Source of the DNA: SABI01 sp964453215
GTDB lineage: Bacteria > Spirochaetota > Spirochaetia > Sphaerochaetales > Sphaerochaetaceae
DNA: 18,895 nt
Direction of reading: 5' to 3'
Assembly: GCA_964453215.1 (NCBI GenBank)
Contig: CAYVRR010000040.1
Span: 1 to 18,895 of the forward strand
In this document: positions 1 through 7,188 of the stretch, piece after piece
How the letters are laid out: each line of letters opens with the position of its first letter
Numbering within the stretch: the first letter of the stretch is position 1
Program-made: the position numbers and the translations under genes
The notes under the pieces: model-generated
Database searches by the model: none
The model's input: only the letters and a program-made list of their open reading frames with translations
Told to the model about the DNA's origin: nothing

Positions 1-1072
1 TGAGGTGATTCACACTAATTCCAGTTGAGAGAGTTGAGGTGAGTTCTTCTGAATTATCTGCGATGTCTTGAACATACACATTGGTTGCTAAAGATCCTAA
101 AGTGAGGATAGAATCGAGTACATAGTTGATACTTACTACAATAAATGCAACTTCATGGCTAAAAAGACGATGAGAAAACCCATAGAGAAGGCACACTACA
201 ACTAATATGAGCGTATCAACTACCATGATTAATTTATACCCAACACGGTCTATAAGGCGTCCAATGAGAGGACTAAAGAGCATCCCAAACACAGCACAAA
301 GGGCCAAAAGGAGAGAAATGACTGAAGTAGATGCACCATAGTGTAATATAAGAACATAGGGGGCAAAGGTAAGAAATATTTGTTTTCTCGCACCATAGAA
401 TATTTCAAGGCCATAGTATTTATTAAATTTCTTATGAAAATAGATTCTACTTCTTTTTACTACTCGTCCCTCATCTTTTAAAGCAAAAGCAACCAAAGTT
501 GCTCCTAGTAGAAGGACACTTGAGATAAGAAAGATAATCTTAAACCCTTTTGAATCAGTTTCTGCAATACCAAAGCGAGGAAAGAGGAGAAAAAGGAGAG
601 TTACTACAATAAATCCACCAATTCTTCCACCGTGTTGCATCATACTTGTAATACCTAACGCAGCACCCTTCTTTCCAGGGTGAGCCAAGTGTAGAGTTAT
701 AGTAGAGGTAACCGGCATAATGATGTGTTCCCCTAATGAGTAAACAACGAGAAATAAGACAACAATAAAGGCACCTGTTGAAGCAAGTAAAAGGCCCACT
801 ATCCCACTTAAGGAGATAGCTATACCTATTTTATAGACCTTTGTTTCACTAAAGCGATACATTGTGGCTAAAATAAAGACAAGGAGGAGGCCAGGAAGTT
901 CTCTAAAGAACTCTACAATTCCCCGTTCAAATTCATTAATATGAACAATCTGTGCTAAATAGTTATCCTGAACCCCTCTATAAAGTCCATGTGCTAATCC
1001 GAAAATAATGATGACTGATAAGAATTGCTTTACATTCGTTGAGTTTCTAAATATTGATTGCTTAGAAGCCAT
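1..1072 (-). CDS. MFS transporter, 3' end beyond the window
   Basis: I translated this by hand from the minus strand: an open frame of 357 codons runs from an ATG at 1072-1070 off the left edge, so the C-terminus is missing. The product is an integral membrane protein with about ten hydrophobic segments visible. A basic cytoplasmic loop with GRLIDRVGYK after the central helices resembles the loop motif of Major Facilitator Superfamily carriers, and the fold order (six helices, basic middle loop around residues 190-215, further helices) fits. The start is supported by AAGGAT about 6 bases upstream. It lies 74 bases downstream of the potD-like gene with no terminator seen, so the two may share a transcript. 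The substrate cannot be told; a drug or metabolite exporter is as likely as an importer. Confidence 0.8.
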   Translation of the reverse strand, partial: MASKQSIFRNSTNVKQFLSVIIIFGLAHGLYRGVQDNYLAQIVHINEFERGIVEFFRELPGLLLVFILATMYRFSETKVYKIGIAISLSGIVGLLLASTGAFIVVLFLVVYSLGEHIIMPVTSTITLHLAHPGKKGAALGITSMMQHGGRIGGFIVVTLLFLLFPRFGIAETDSKGFKIIFLISSVLLLGATLVAFALKDEGRVVKRSRIYFHKKFNKYYGLEIFYGARKQIFLTFAPYVLILHYGASTSVISLLLALCAVFGMLFSPLIGRLIDRVGYKLIMVVDTLILVVVCLLYGFSHRLFSHEVAFIVVSINYVLDSILTLGSLATNVYVQDIADNSEELTSTLSTGISVNHL

Positions 1073-1146
1073 GGTTCATCCTTTTATATCACACCACTGA
1101 CTTCTCTAATAAAATGGGAGTGGGGGGTATATCTTATGTAGAAATT

Positions 1147-2202
1147 TTATTGATACCGTATGGTTTGCCACACTTTCTGATATTTCTCAAGGTCTTTTCC
1201 TAAATCTACCTTTAATTCATAGTTTTCTAATTCACTTTGATCATAGAAAGGGATAGATTCTCTATACTCATCAGCTCTACTATTTACACTGCTAGGATAA
1301 TTAAACTCATCTAAAAAGATTGCATGAATTTCAGGTCGGTGGAAAAAGTTAATAAATTCATGAGCTAAGTCACTATTTTTTGAACCTTTAAGAATTACCA
1401 TAGAATCTATATATAAAGGGCCACCCTCTTTAGGGAGGAAGAAATCAATCTCTTTCCACCTTTTTTTAGGAACCTCTTCATAAATTACCTCTGGATAGGC
1501 ATGGCTAATCCAAAATTCACCTTGACTAAATGCCTTACCAAATCCTTCTGCATCAAATTTTACAATATTTGGTTTCCACTTTGTATTAATGAGATTTCCT
1601 GCCTCTTCTAGTTCAGCCATATCAATTGAATTCACTGAATAGCCTAGTGTAGTGAGGGCAATACCCATCACTTCATTCATATCATCAAGAAGTTGCATTC
1701 TCCCTTTGTATGTTTCATTTTCAAATATTGTCCAATCCTTCTCATAGTTAGTTACTTTTTCTGTATTTACTGCAACTCCTGCAGCTCCTATAAAATAGGG
1801 GACAGAGTAGGTGAAACCTGGATCATAGCTTTGAGAGAGAGAATGAGCTTTTTTATTGATATAGGAGAGATTGGGGAGTTTCGAATGATCTAGTGGTTCA
1901 ACCATATCTAAGGTAATCATAATAGAGGTGTAATCAGCAGAAGGGACAACAATATCATACCCCCCTTTAGATGCTTTTAACTTTGCAAACATCGCTTCAT
2001 TAGAAGCATAGTTGTCGATAATCACCTTCGCATTAAATTCTTTTTCAAACCTATCAATAATTTCACGTGGGGTATAATAGGTCCAGTTATAAAGATAGAG
2101 AGTTTGTTTTCCACTCTCTTTAGTACAACTTGTTAATAAAGCACTGCTGATTAACACAATAACTATAAAGGATGCCAATATTAATTTTACTCTTTTGCCC
2201 AA
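1147..2202 (-). CDS. potD: Spermidine/putrescine-binding lipoprotein (PotD-like)
   Basis: Periplasmic or membrane-anchored solute-binding protein for polyamine ABC import, 351 aa. Residues 1-26 form a lipoprotein signal with lipobox LLTSC (lipidated Cys26). The mature part starts with the PotD hallmark LYLYNWTYYTP, and later shows YDIVVPSADY, the LLDDMNEV segment (acidic ligand-contact region in PotD) and PKEGGPLYIDS near the second ligand-contact region. Length matches PotD/PotF (about 350). The start is TTG, chosen because a strong GGAGGTG lies at 2211-2217, 8 bases upstream, and because it gives a proper signal peptide. No potA, potB or potC is adjacent: upstream is a small unknown gene and downstream an MFS gene. 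The family assignment is firm; the exact polyamine preference is not readable. Confidence 0.9.
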   Translation of the reverse strand: MGKRVKLILASFIVIVLISSALLTSCTKESGKQTLYLYNWTYYTPREIIDRFEKEFNAKVIIDNYASNEAMFAKLKASKGGYDIVVPSADYTSIMITLDMVEPLDHSKLPNLSYINKKAHSLSQSYDPGFTYSVPYFIGAAGVAVNTEKVTNYEKDWTIFENETYKGRMQLLDDMNEVMGIALTTLGYSVNSIDMAELEEAGNLINTKWKPNIVKFDAEGFGKAFSQGEFWISHAYPEVIYEEVPKKRWKEIDFFLPKEGGPLYIDSMVILKGSKNSDLAHEFINFFHRPEIHAIFLDEFNYPSSVNSRADEYRESIPFYDQSELENYELKVDLGKDLEKYQKVWQTIRYQ

Positions 2203-2260
2203 TTTCTCTTCACCTCCACTACTAACTTTTGTAGGTACTATTGATTTTTTTTATATCTCT

Positions 2261-2289
2261 ATTATAAGTAATTTTACCACTTATTTCTA
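2261..2289 (-). promoter_or_regulatory. Candidate sigma-70 promoter for the potD-like gene
   Basis: On the minus strand TAGAAA (2289-2284) and a perfect TATAAT (2266-2261) are separated by 17 bases, about 50 bases upstream of the TTG start. The -35 matches consensus at 4 of 6 positions. Confidence 0.4.
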
Positions 2290-2293
2290 TAGT

Positions 2294-2803
2294 TCAATGT
2301 CGACTAATGCTGTGTAGATGCTTTTGTTCAATCTTCTCTCTATAGAATGAAACAACACGCCCTTCATCTACTTTATAGGTAACAGCATATTGTGCTATAA
2401 ACCAATCATTGTTGGAAAAAGTGATCTTGTTCTCACCAGATGACTTTTCTGTAAGTAAAAATCCTTTATATGGAAAAAGAAACTTATCGGGTATAGATTC
2501 AGGAAAAAAGCTTTGAAGAGATCTATACCATCTGCTGAATTCTGTATTGTGAGTTGTTAAAAATATCATATTATTCACATATTCATACCTATTAAATTCT
2601 ACATCAGTAGAGAGGGAAGGAAACTTGATATTCTTAAGATTGTGCGCTTGATTTGTTACAGAAAGAATAATAGCAGGCGATAGGATCAAGGGAGTTACAA
2701 TGTGGTTTTTTGTATATAATGAGTCGATTAAGTTTTTGAGCAACTCTTGGTTAGCCTTTGATGGGTGTAAGAGTGAAATGTAGATTGGATTATCATTTTT
2801 CAT
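2294..2803 (-). CDS. Hypothetical protein, 169 aa
   Basis: I do not recognise this protein. It is 169 aa, starts at an ATG with AAGGAT 4 bases upstream, has no signal peptide, no clear membrane helix and few cysteines, and looks like a small soluble cytoplasmic protein. It is rich in aromatic residues in the second half (SRWYRSLQSFF, FPYKGFLLTE, NDWFIAQYAV). The size and alternating hydrophobic strands are faintly like the 2H phosphoesterase/LigT fold, but the paired H-x-T motifs are not there, so no function is assigned. It precedes the potD-like gene on the same strand by 91 bases, with a separate candidate promoter in between. That the frame is a real gene is supported by its ribosome binding site and by codon use like its neighbours. 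Confidence 0.7.
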   Translation of the reverse strand: MKNDNPIYISLLHPSKANQELLKNLIDSLYTKNHIVTPLILSPAIILSVTNQAHNLKNIKFPSLSTDVEFNRYEYVNNMIFLTTHNTEFSRWYRSLQSFFPESIPDKFLFPYKGFLLTEKSSGENKITFSNNDWFIAQYAVTYKVDEGRVVSFYREKIEQKHLHSISRH

Positions 2804-2873
2804 ACATCCTTAAGTGTAGTTAAAGAGTGAAGGGATAACAAGTAGGTGAGTTCTATATATTTTACTTCTCTTA

Positions 2874-2902
2874 TTGACCTTTCCTATTTACATACTTTTA
2901 AT
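2874..2902 (+). promoter_or_regulatory. Candidate promoter P1 for rpmB
   Basis: TTGACC (2874-2879), 17-base spacer, TTTAAT (2897-2902): 5 of 6 matches in each hexamer. It would start transcription near 2909, giving a leader of about 125 bases before rpmB. Confidence 0.5.
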
Positions 2903-2932
2903 ATTCTGGTAAGGTTTCGTGAGTCACGGATT

Positions 2933-2960
2933 TTGTGAAGTTTTGCTATATGCTTATAAT
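2933..2960 (+). promoter_or_regulatory. Candidate promoter P2 for rpmB
   Basis: TTGTGA (2933-2938), 16-base spacer, perfect TATAAT (2955-2960). It lies downstream of P1 in the same orientation, so rpmB may have tandem promoters. Confidence 0.45.
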
Positions 2961-3033
2961 GCTCATGTATATAGTTAACATTGCAACTAGTCCCCCATAA
3001 AATGTGAATGTAAAGTATAAGGTGGAAATAATC

Positions 3034-3264
3034 ATGGCACGAAGATGTGATATTTGTGGAAAAGGTACGGTAGCAGGTAACAGTGTTCCCCGAAAAGGTC
3101 AGGCAAAAAAGAAAGGCGGAGTAGGTCAACACATTGGTGTTACTACAAAAAGAAGCTTTCGACCGAATATCGTAACAGTAAAGACACTCATTGGTGGAAC
3201 TACACGCACAATTAAAGTGTGTACTCGTTGTTTACGTAGTGGCAGGGTTCAGAAGGTTGTATAA
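3034..3264 (+). CDS. rpmB: 50S ribosomal protein L28
   Basis: Component of the large ribosomal subunit, 76 aa, the usual size for bacterial L28. The N-terminus MARRCDICGKG and the late VCTRCLRSG give two C-x-x-C pairs (Cys5/Cys8 and Cys63/Cys66), the zinc-binding (C+) version of L28. The basic central part (GNSVPRKGQAKKK, TTKRSFRPN) is rRNA-binding. I start at ATG 3034, because AAGGTGG lies 8 bases upstream and MARRC is the family start; an upstream in-frame ATG at 3004 would add ten unrelated residues. The gene stands alone between a promoter region and a terminator. Assignment is certain. Confidence 0.97.
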   Translation: MARRCDICGKGTVAGNSVPRKGQAKKKGGVGQHIGVTTKRSFRPNIVTVKTLIGGTTRTIKVCTRCLRSGRVQKVV

Positions 3265-3292
3265 CCTTTTGTGTCTTTATTCAGTTAGTGAG

Positions 3293-3322
3293 AAAAGAGC
3301 CCTGTGTGGGTTCTTTTTTTTT
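3293..3322 (+). terminator. Rho-independent terminator after rpmB
   Basis: Stem AAAAGAGCCC (3293-3302) pairs with GGGTTCTTTT (3308-3317, one G-T pair) around a 5-base loop; the run of nine T ends at 3322. It lies 28 bases after the rpmB stop. Confidence 0.85.
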
Positions 3323-3351
3323 ACACAAATCAGTTAAACGATAAATATATA

Positions 3352-3381
3352 TTGATATAGAAAAATTAACTAAAATAAACT
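3352..3381 (+). promoter_or_regulatory. Candidate promoter of the thr operon
   Basis: TTGATA (3352-3357), 18-base spacer, TAAACT (3376-3381). The -35 is good (5 of 6) and the -10 moderate (4 of 6). It is placed between the rpmB terminator and the thrA-like gene. Confidence 0.35.
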
Positions 3382-3385
3382 ATTT

Positions 3386-3404
3386 GATCTCACCAATTGA
3401 GGTC
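3386..3404. promoter_or_regulatory. Inverted repeat at the thr operon start, possible operator
   Basis: GATCTCA (3386-3392) and TGAGGTC (3398-3404) form a 7-bp inverted repeat with one G-T type mismatch around CCAAT. It falls at the predicted transcription start and just before the Shine-Dalgarno AGGAG (3407-3411), where a repressor or a small RNA hairpin could act. Function is inferred only from position. Confidence 0.3.
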
Positions 3405-3418
3405 ATAGGAGAATACAA

Positions 3419-5821
3419 GTGAAGAAGATTGAAGTTCATGCAATAGAAAGCACCATGATTGTAGAGCCTGGTAGTGAGAATACATTTAGAGAAATTATTA
3501 CTTCTAGTAAAGCAACTCACCATATCTTTGTTGTCTCCCCCATCAGCCCCAAAGCACTGGAGATTAGAGATCTTTTAGACGCTGCAAAAGCTCATGATGA
3601 GCGGCTGTGGTCAATGATGGAAGCCCACACAAGTGAGTGGGTATCATTAATAGAGAAAAGAGTCTCACCAAAAAACCAAAGTGCAGTCCTCAGTGAAATA
3701 AAAAATGGCTTTAATGCAGTAGAAGACCTCCTTAGAGCCATTTGGTTAGTAGGAGATATCTCAACTGGATCTATTAAATATATAGATACACTCCTTATCC
3801 GCTTTTCATCCCTTTTATTGAAAGAATTGTTACGTGATGAAGAGATTGAAGCAACTATATGTTCAATAGCAGAACTCCTTAGTAAAAAAGAGACACTATT
3901 AGACTCTTATTCAACTATTATCTTAAGTGGGGAGTTAGAACAATCATCTGCCCATAAACATGATAGAACAAGTGAATATAGCTCAGCTGTACTTGCTAAC
4001 ACCTTAGGGGCACATACCCTTACATTTTGGAATCCATCTGAAGTAGTCTCTACTGCAGATATTAATGATGTTCCAGGTGCCAGAGTTATAGATGCACTTA
4101 CCTACGCTGAAGCTACCGAACTCTCATTCTTTGGCTCACCTGTTATCCATCCACAGAACATGGTTCCTATCATGGATAAGAAAATTGTGTTGAGACTGAG
4201 AAGTTTTGCCCATATTGAAAATGAAGGGACCATTATAGATGAAGTTAAAGGAAGGGAGAACACCCATGTGGTGAAAGGATTCTCTGTCATTCGTAATATT
4301 GCCATCATTAACGTAGAAGGAGCTGGAATGCTTGGTGTTCCCGGTATTTCTATGAGACTTTTTGCCGCAATGAATGAGCATGACATTAGTGTTGTCCTTA
4401 TTAGCCAAGCTTCAAGTGAATATTCAATTTGTTTTGCTGTTCCAAGTGAACAAGCTTCTTTAGCAAAAGCAACAGCAATATCTACGTTCTCAGCTGAAAT
4501 TGAACAAAAAAGAATCTCCACCATTACAAGTGAATATGGGTGTGCAATTTTAGCAGCTGTAGGAGAGAATATGAATGGTGTGCCAGGAATTAGTGGCACA
4601 TTCTTTGGAGCATTAGGAAAGGCCCATGTGAATGTGAGGGCAATTGCGCAAGGCTCTAGTGAACGAAATATTAGTGCAGTTATCTTAGAAAAAGATGCTA
4701 AAAAAGCATTACGAGCACTGCACGCAGGCTTCTTCCTTTCAAATCAAGCACTTAGTGTTGGTATATTTGGTCCTGGAAATATTGGCGCTACCTTAATTGA
4801 TCAAATTGCCCATGAAGCTCTTCGCCTTAAAGATGATTTTGGTGTTGATATTAGAATACGGGCAATTGCAAATACTACCCATATGCTCTTAAGTGAAAAT
4901 GGGATTGACCTTGCTAACTGGAGAGAGCTGTTTGATAAAAAGAAAGTTCCTATCGAAGTTGCCCCTATGGTAAAACACGTAAGCGCTTCTTATTTCCCCC
5001 ACGCTGTTTTAATTGATTGTACAACTAGTAATGAACTGCCAAACCATTATGTTGGATGGATTGAACGGGGTATTCACATCATCACTCCCAATAAAAAAGC
5101 AGGAACAGCTCCCTATCCAGAGTATGAAAAATTGATGGCTACTGGAAAAAGATTTGGAAAGCATTTCTTATATGAAACAACTGTTGGAGCAGGACTTCCT
5201 GTCATTGGAACACTAAAAGACCTCATTCAAACAGGTGATAGAGTAAAAAGTGTTGAAGGAATAGTAAGTGGGACACTTGCGTATTTGTTTAGCCAATATG
5301 ATGGAACGATTCCCTTTAGTACCCTTGTGAAAGGGGCAAAAGAGATGGGGTATACCGAGCCAGACCCACGAGATGATTTATCTGGAATGGATGTAGCTCG
5401 AAAAACAGTTATCCTTGCTCGAGAGATGGGGTATAAAACAGAAGTGAGTGATATTGATGTGACTAGCCTCATTCCTAAAGAATTAGAAGATGTTCCCCTT
5501 GATGAGTTCTTAGAAAAGATTGAATTAATGGATGAACACCTCTTACGTCTCTATAAAGAAGCTGATAGTAAAAATCAACGACTACGCTATGTAGGTAAAG
5601 TTGATAGTAATGGAGTGTGTCATGTAGAGCTTGCTAGTTATGATGTTTCTCACCCATTTGCTCAATCAAAAGGGACAGATAACGTTGTTGCTTTCACCAC
5701 AGCGCGCTACAGTACTCAGCCTCTTGTTATTCAAGGCCCTGGTGCTGGCCCTGGTGTTACAGCAGGTGGTGTGTTTGCAGACCTATTGCGTTTAAGTGCC
5801 TACCTTGGTGCAAGACTATAA
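3419..5821 (+). CDS. thrA: ThrA-type aspartokinase-homoserine dehydrogenase with a degenerate kinase domain
   Basis: 800 aa, close to the roughly 820 of bifunctional ThrA. Homoserine dehydrogenase reduces aspartate semialdehyde to homoserine for threonine and methionine synthesis. Residues 1-285 occupy the aspartokinase position, 286-435 hold two ACT domains (GVPGIS at 306-311 and 387-392; SSEYSI and SSERNI), and 445-800 are the dehydrogenase: dinucleotide loop GIFGPGNIGA (448-457), TPNKK (556-560), YETTVGAGLPVI (585-596), DDLSGMDVARK (652-662) with the catalytic Asp658/Lys662 pair. The dehydrogenase is intact. The kinase is not: the N-terminal KFGGTSV reads HAIESTM, the S-x-GE segment reads RFSSLLL, and the GR-GSD and TDVDG nucleotide motifs read HDRTSEY and NPSEVVS. 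Start is GTG with AGGAG 7 bases upstream. It is followed 16 bases later by thrC. The kinase step probably comes from another gene. Confidence 0.92.
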   Translation: MKKIEVHAIESTMIVEPGSENTFREIITSSKATHHIFVVSPISPKALEIRDLLDAAKAHDERLWSMMEAHTSEWVSLIEKRVSPKNQSAVLSEIKNGFNAVEDLLRAIWLVGDISTGSIKYIDTLLIRFSSLLLKELLRDEEIEATICSIAELLSKKETLLDSYSTIILSGELEQSSAHKHDRTSEYSSAVLANTLGAHTLTFWNPSEVVSTADINDVPGARVIDALTYAEATELSFFGSPVIHPQNMVPIMDKKIVLRLRSFAHIENEGTIIDEVKGRENTHVVKGFSVIRNIAIINVEGAGMLGVPGISMRLFAAMNEHDISVVLISQASSEYSICFAVPSEQASLAKATAISTFSAEIEQKRISTITSEYGCAILAAVGENMNGVPGISGTFFGALGKAHVNVRAIAQGSSERNISAVILEKDAKKALRALHAGFFLSNQALSVGIFGPGNIGATLIDQIAHEALRLKDDFGVDIRIRAIANTTHMLLSENGIDLANWRELFDKKKVPIEVAPMVKHVSASYFPHAVLIDCTTSNELPNHYVGWIERGIHIITPNKKAGTAPYPEYEKLMATGKRFGKHFLYETTVGAGLPVIGTLKDLIQTGDRVKSVEGIVSGTLAYLFSQYDGTIPFSTLVKGAKEMGYTEPDPRDDLSGMDVARKTVILAREMGYKTEVSDIDVTSLIPKELEDVPLDEFLEKIELMDEHLLRLYKEADSKNQRLRYVGKVDSNGVCHVELASYDVSHPFAQSKGTDNVVAFTTARYSTQPLVIQGPGAGPGVTAGGVFADLLRLSAYLGARL

Positions 5822-5837
5822 GGTAAGGGGGAATTTT

Positions 5838-7103
5838 ATGAACTTTATTAGTACAAGGGGTTCATCCCCTCCTGTTTCAGCAAGTGTTGCTATTGTGAAT
5901 GGACTTGCTCCAGATGGAGGTCTCTATATTCCAGAATATCTTCCTATCCTTGATATGAAAAAGGCGCCCCACTATAGTGATTACCCACTTCTTGCCCACT
6001 TTGTATTATCCCCTTTCTTTGAAGGGGATGTGTTAGAAGATCAACTTCTTGATATCTGTAAAGAAGCATTTAATTTCCCTATTCCTCTCCATTATCTATC
6101 AGAAAAAGAGGCTGTATTAGAGTTGTTTCATGGGCCAACTGCTGCATTTAAAGATGTAGGAGCTCGCTTTTTAGCAATAGCTATGGAGAGGTTACTCCAA
6201 TTGAGTAACAAGCACCTCACTATCCTTGTTGCAACTAGTGGCGACACTGGTGGGGCAGTTGCTGCAGCTTTTCATAAAAGGGAGCACATTGATGTGAAAG
6301 TACTTTTTCCTCAAGGAAGAGTCTCCTTACGGCAAGAGAAACAACTCACCTGTTTTGAAGATAATATTACCTCCTTTAAAGTGAATGGATCATTTGATGA
6401 TTGTCAGAAAATGGTGAAAGATGCATTTATGGACAAAGAGCTAACTCAAAAAGAGGGCCTCACTTCCGCTAATAGCATCAATTTAGGAAGATTACTTCCC
6501 CAAATGGTCTATGCATTCTCATCCTCCCTTGAAATGAAAGAAAGGTGTAAGATAGAGCCTACTTTAATAATTCCAAGTGGAAATGTAGGGAACAGTTGTG
6601 CCTCTTTTTATGCAAAAGAGATGGGTGCCCCTATCAAAAGCATCGTATTAGCCCTTAACAGTAATACTACTATTGTCGATTATATTAACAGCGGCGAATA
6701 TACAGGTAGACCATCTATATCAACATTAGCAAATGCAATGGATGTAGGAGACCCTAGTAATATGGAGCGCCTCTTTCATCTCTATGAAAGCCATGAATCC
6801 TTTATTAAGAATATTAGCGCATATAGTATAAGTGATGCTGAAATAAAAATGAGCATACAAGAAGTGTATGAAACACATAACTATATTGTATGCCCTCATA
6901 CAGCAACAGGTGAGAAGGTGAGGGGACTTCTCCTTTTAGATGAACCTACTGTAGTCTATGCAACAGCTCATCCAGCAAAATTTGAAACAATTGTTGAACC
7001 CATTATTCACAAAGAGATCGTGATACCCCCATCCTTACAACAACTATTAGATAAACCTCAGCATGTTACATCAATAGATGCAGATTATCATCTAATTTTT
7101 TAA
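5838..7103 (+). CDS. thrC: Threonine synthase
   Basis: PLP enzyme converting O-phosphohomoserine to threonine, the last step of the pathway begun by the upstream gene; homoserine kinase (thrB) is not in the window. The 421 aa length fits the ThrC class of E. coli type (about 428). Visible motifs are the N-terminal STRG, HGPTAAFKDVGARF (98-111) with the Schiff-base Lys105, the phosphate-binding ATSGDTGGA (132-140), and IPSGNVGN later. I start at ATG 5838, preceded by AAGGGGGAA, since this gives the family N-terminus; the frame is open further upstream but overlaps thrA. It sits 16 bases after the thrA stop, so co-transcription is very likely. No terminator is seen before the copper genes. Confidence 0.96.
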   Translation: MNFISTRGSSPPVSASVAIVNGLAPDGGLYIPEYLPILDMKKAPHYSDYPLLAHFVLSPFFEGDVLEDQLLDICKEAFNFPIPLHYLSEKEAVLELFHGPTAAFKDVGARFLAIAMERLLQLSNKHLTILVATSGDTGGAVAAAFHKREHIDVKVLFPQGRVSLRQEKQLTCFEDNITSFKVNGSFDDCQKMVKDAFMDKELTQKEGLTSANSINLGRLLPQMVYAFSSSLEMKERCKIEPTLIIPSGNVGNSCASFYAKEMGAPIKSIVLALNSNTTIVDYINSGEYTGRPSISTLANAMDVGDPSNMERLFHLYESHESFIKNISAYSISDAEIKMSIQEVYETHNYIVCPHTATGEKVRGLLLLDEPTVVYATAHPAKFETIVEPIIHKEIVIPPSLQQLLDKPQHVTSIDADYHLIF

Positions 7104-7122
7104 CCATCTCTCATACATACTC

Positions 7123-7152
7123 TTGACGCTATAGTGAAAAGAGTATTATGGT
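7123..7152 (+). promoter_or_regulatory. Candidate promoter of the copper operon
   Basis: TTGACG (7123-7128) is followed by either TATTAT (7144-7149, 15-base spacer) or TATGGT (7147-7152, 18-base spacer). Transcription would start close to 7157, at the edge of the operator palindrome. Confidence 0.5.
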
Positions 7153-7158
7153 ACATAT

Positions 7159-7178
7159 ACCACCCCCAGGGGGGTGGT
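7159..7178. promoter_or_regulatory. CsoR-type copper operator
   Basis: Perfect inverted repeat ACCACCCCC-AG-GGGGGTGGT between the promoter and the copA start. C-tract/G-tract dyads of this kind are the known operators of CsoR/RcnR-family repressors, and a csoR gene ends this operon. The expected behaviour is repression without copper and release when Cu(I) binds CsoR. The dyad directly abuts the Shine-Dalgarno GGAGG (7179-7183), so the RNA hairpin could also hinder translation. Confidence 0.75.
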
Positions 7179-7188
7179 GGAGGATGCA

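Noticed and set aside
2910..2960. tRNA-like stretch with a TTCG-type segment before rpmB
   Set aside because: No cloverleaf can be drawn; the region is better explained by promoters.
3004..3033. Upstream ATG extending rpmB by ten residues
   Set aside because: L28 begins MARRC, and the AAGGTGG site fits ATG 3034.
2884..3132. 82-codon minus-strand frame
   Set aside because: It overlaps rpmB and the rpmB promoters, has no ribosome binding site and no family resemblance.
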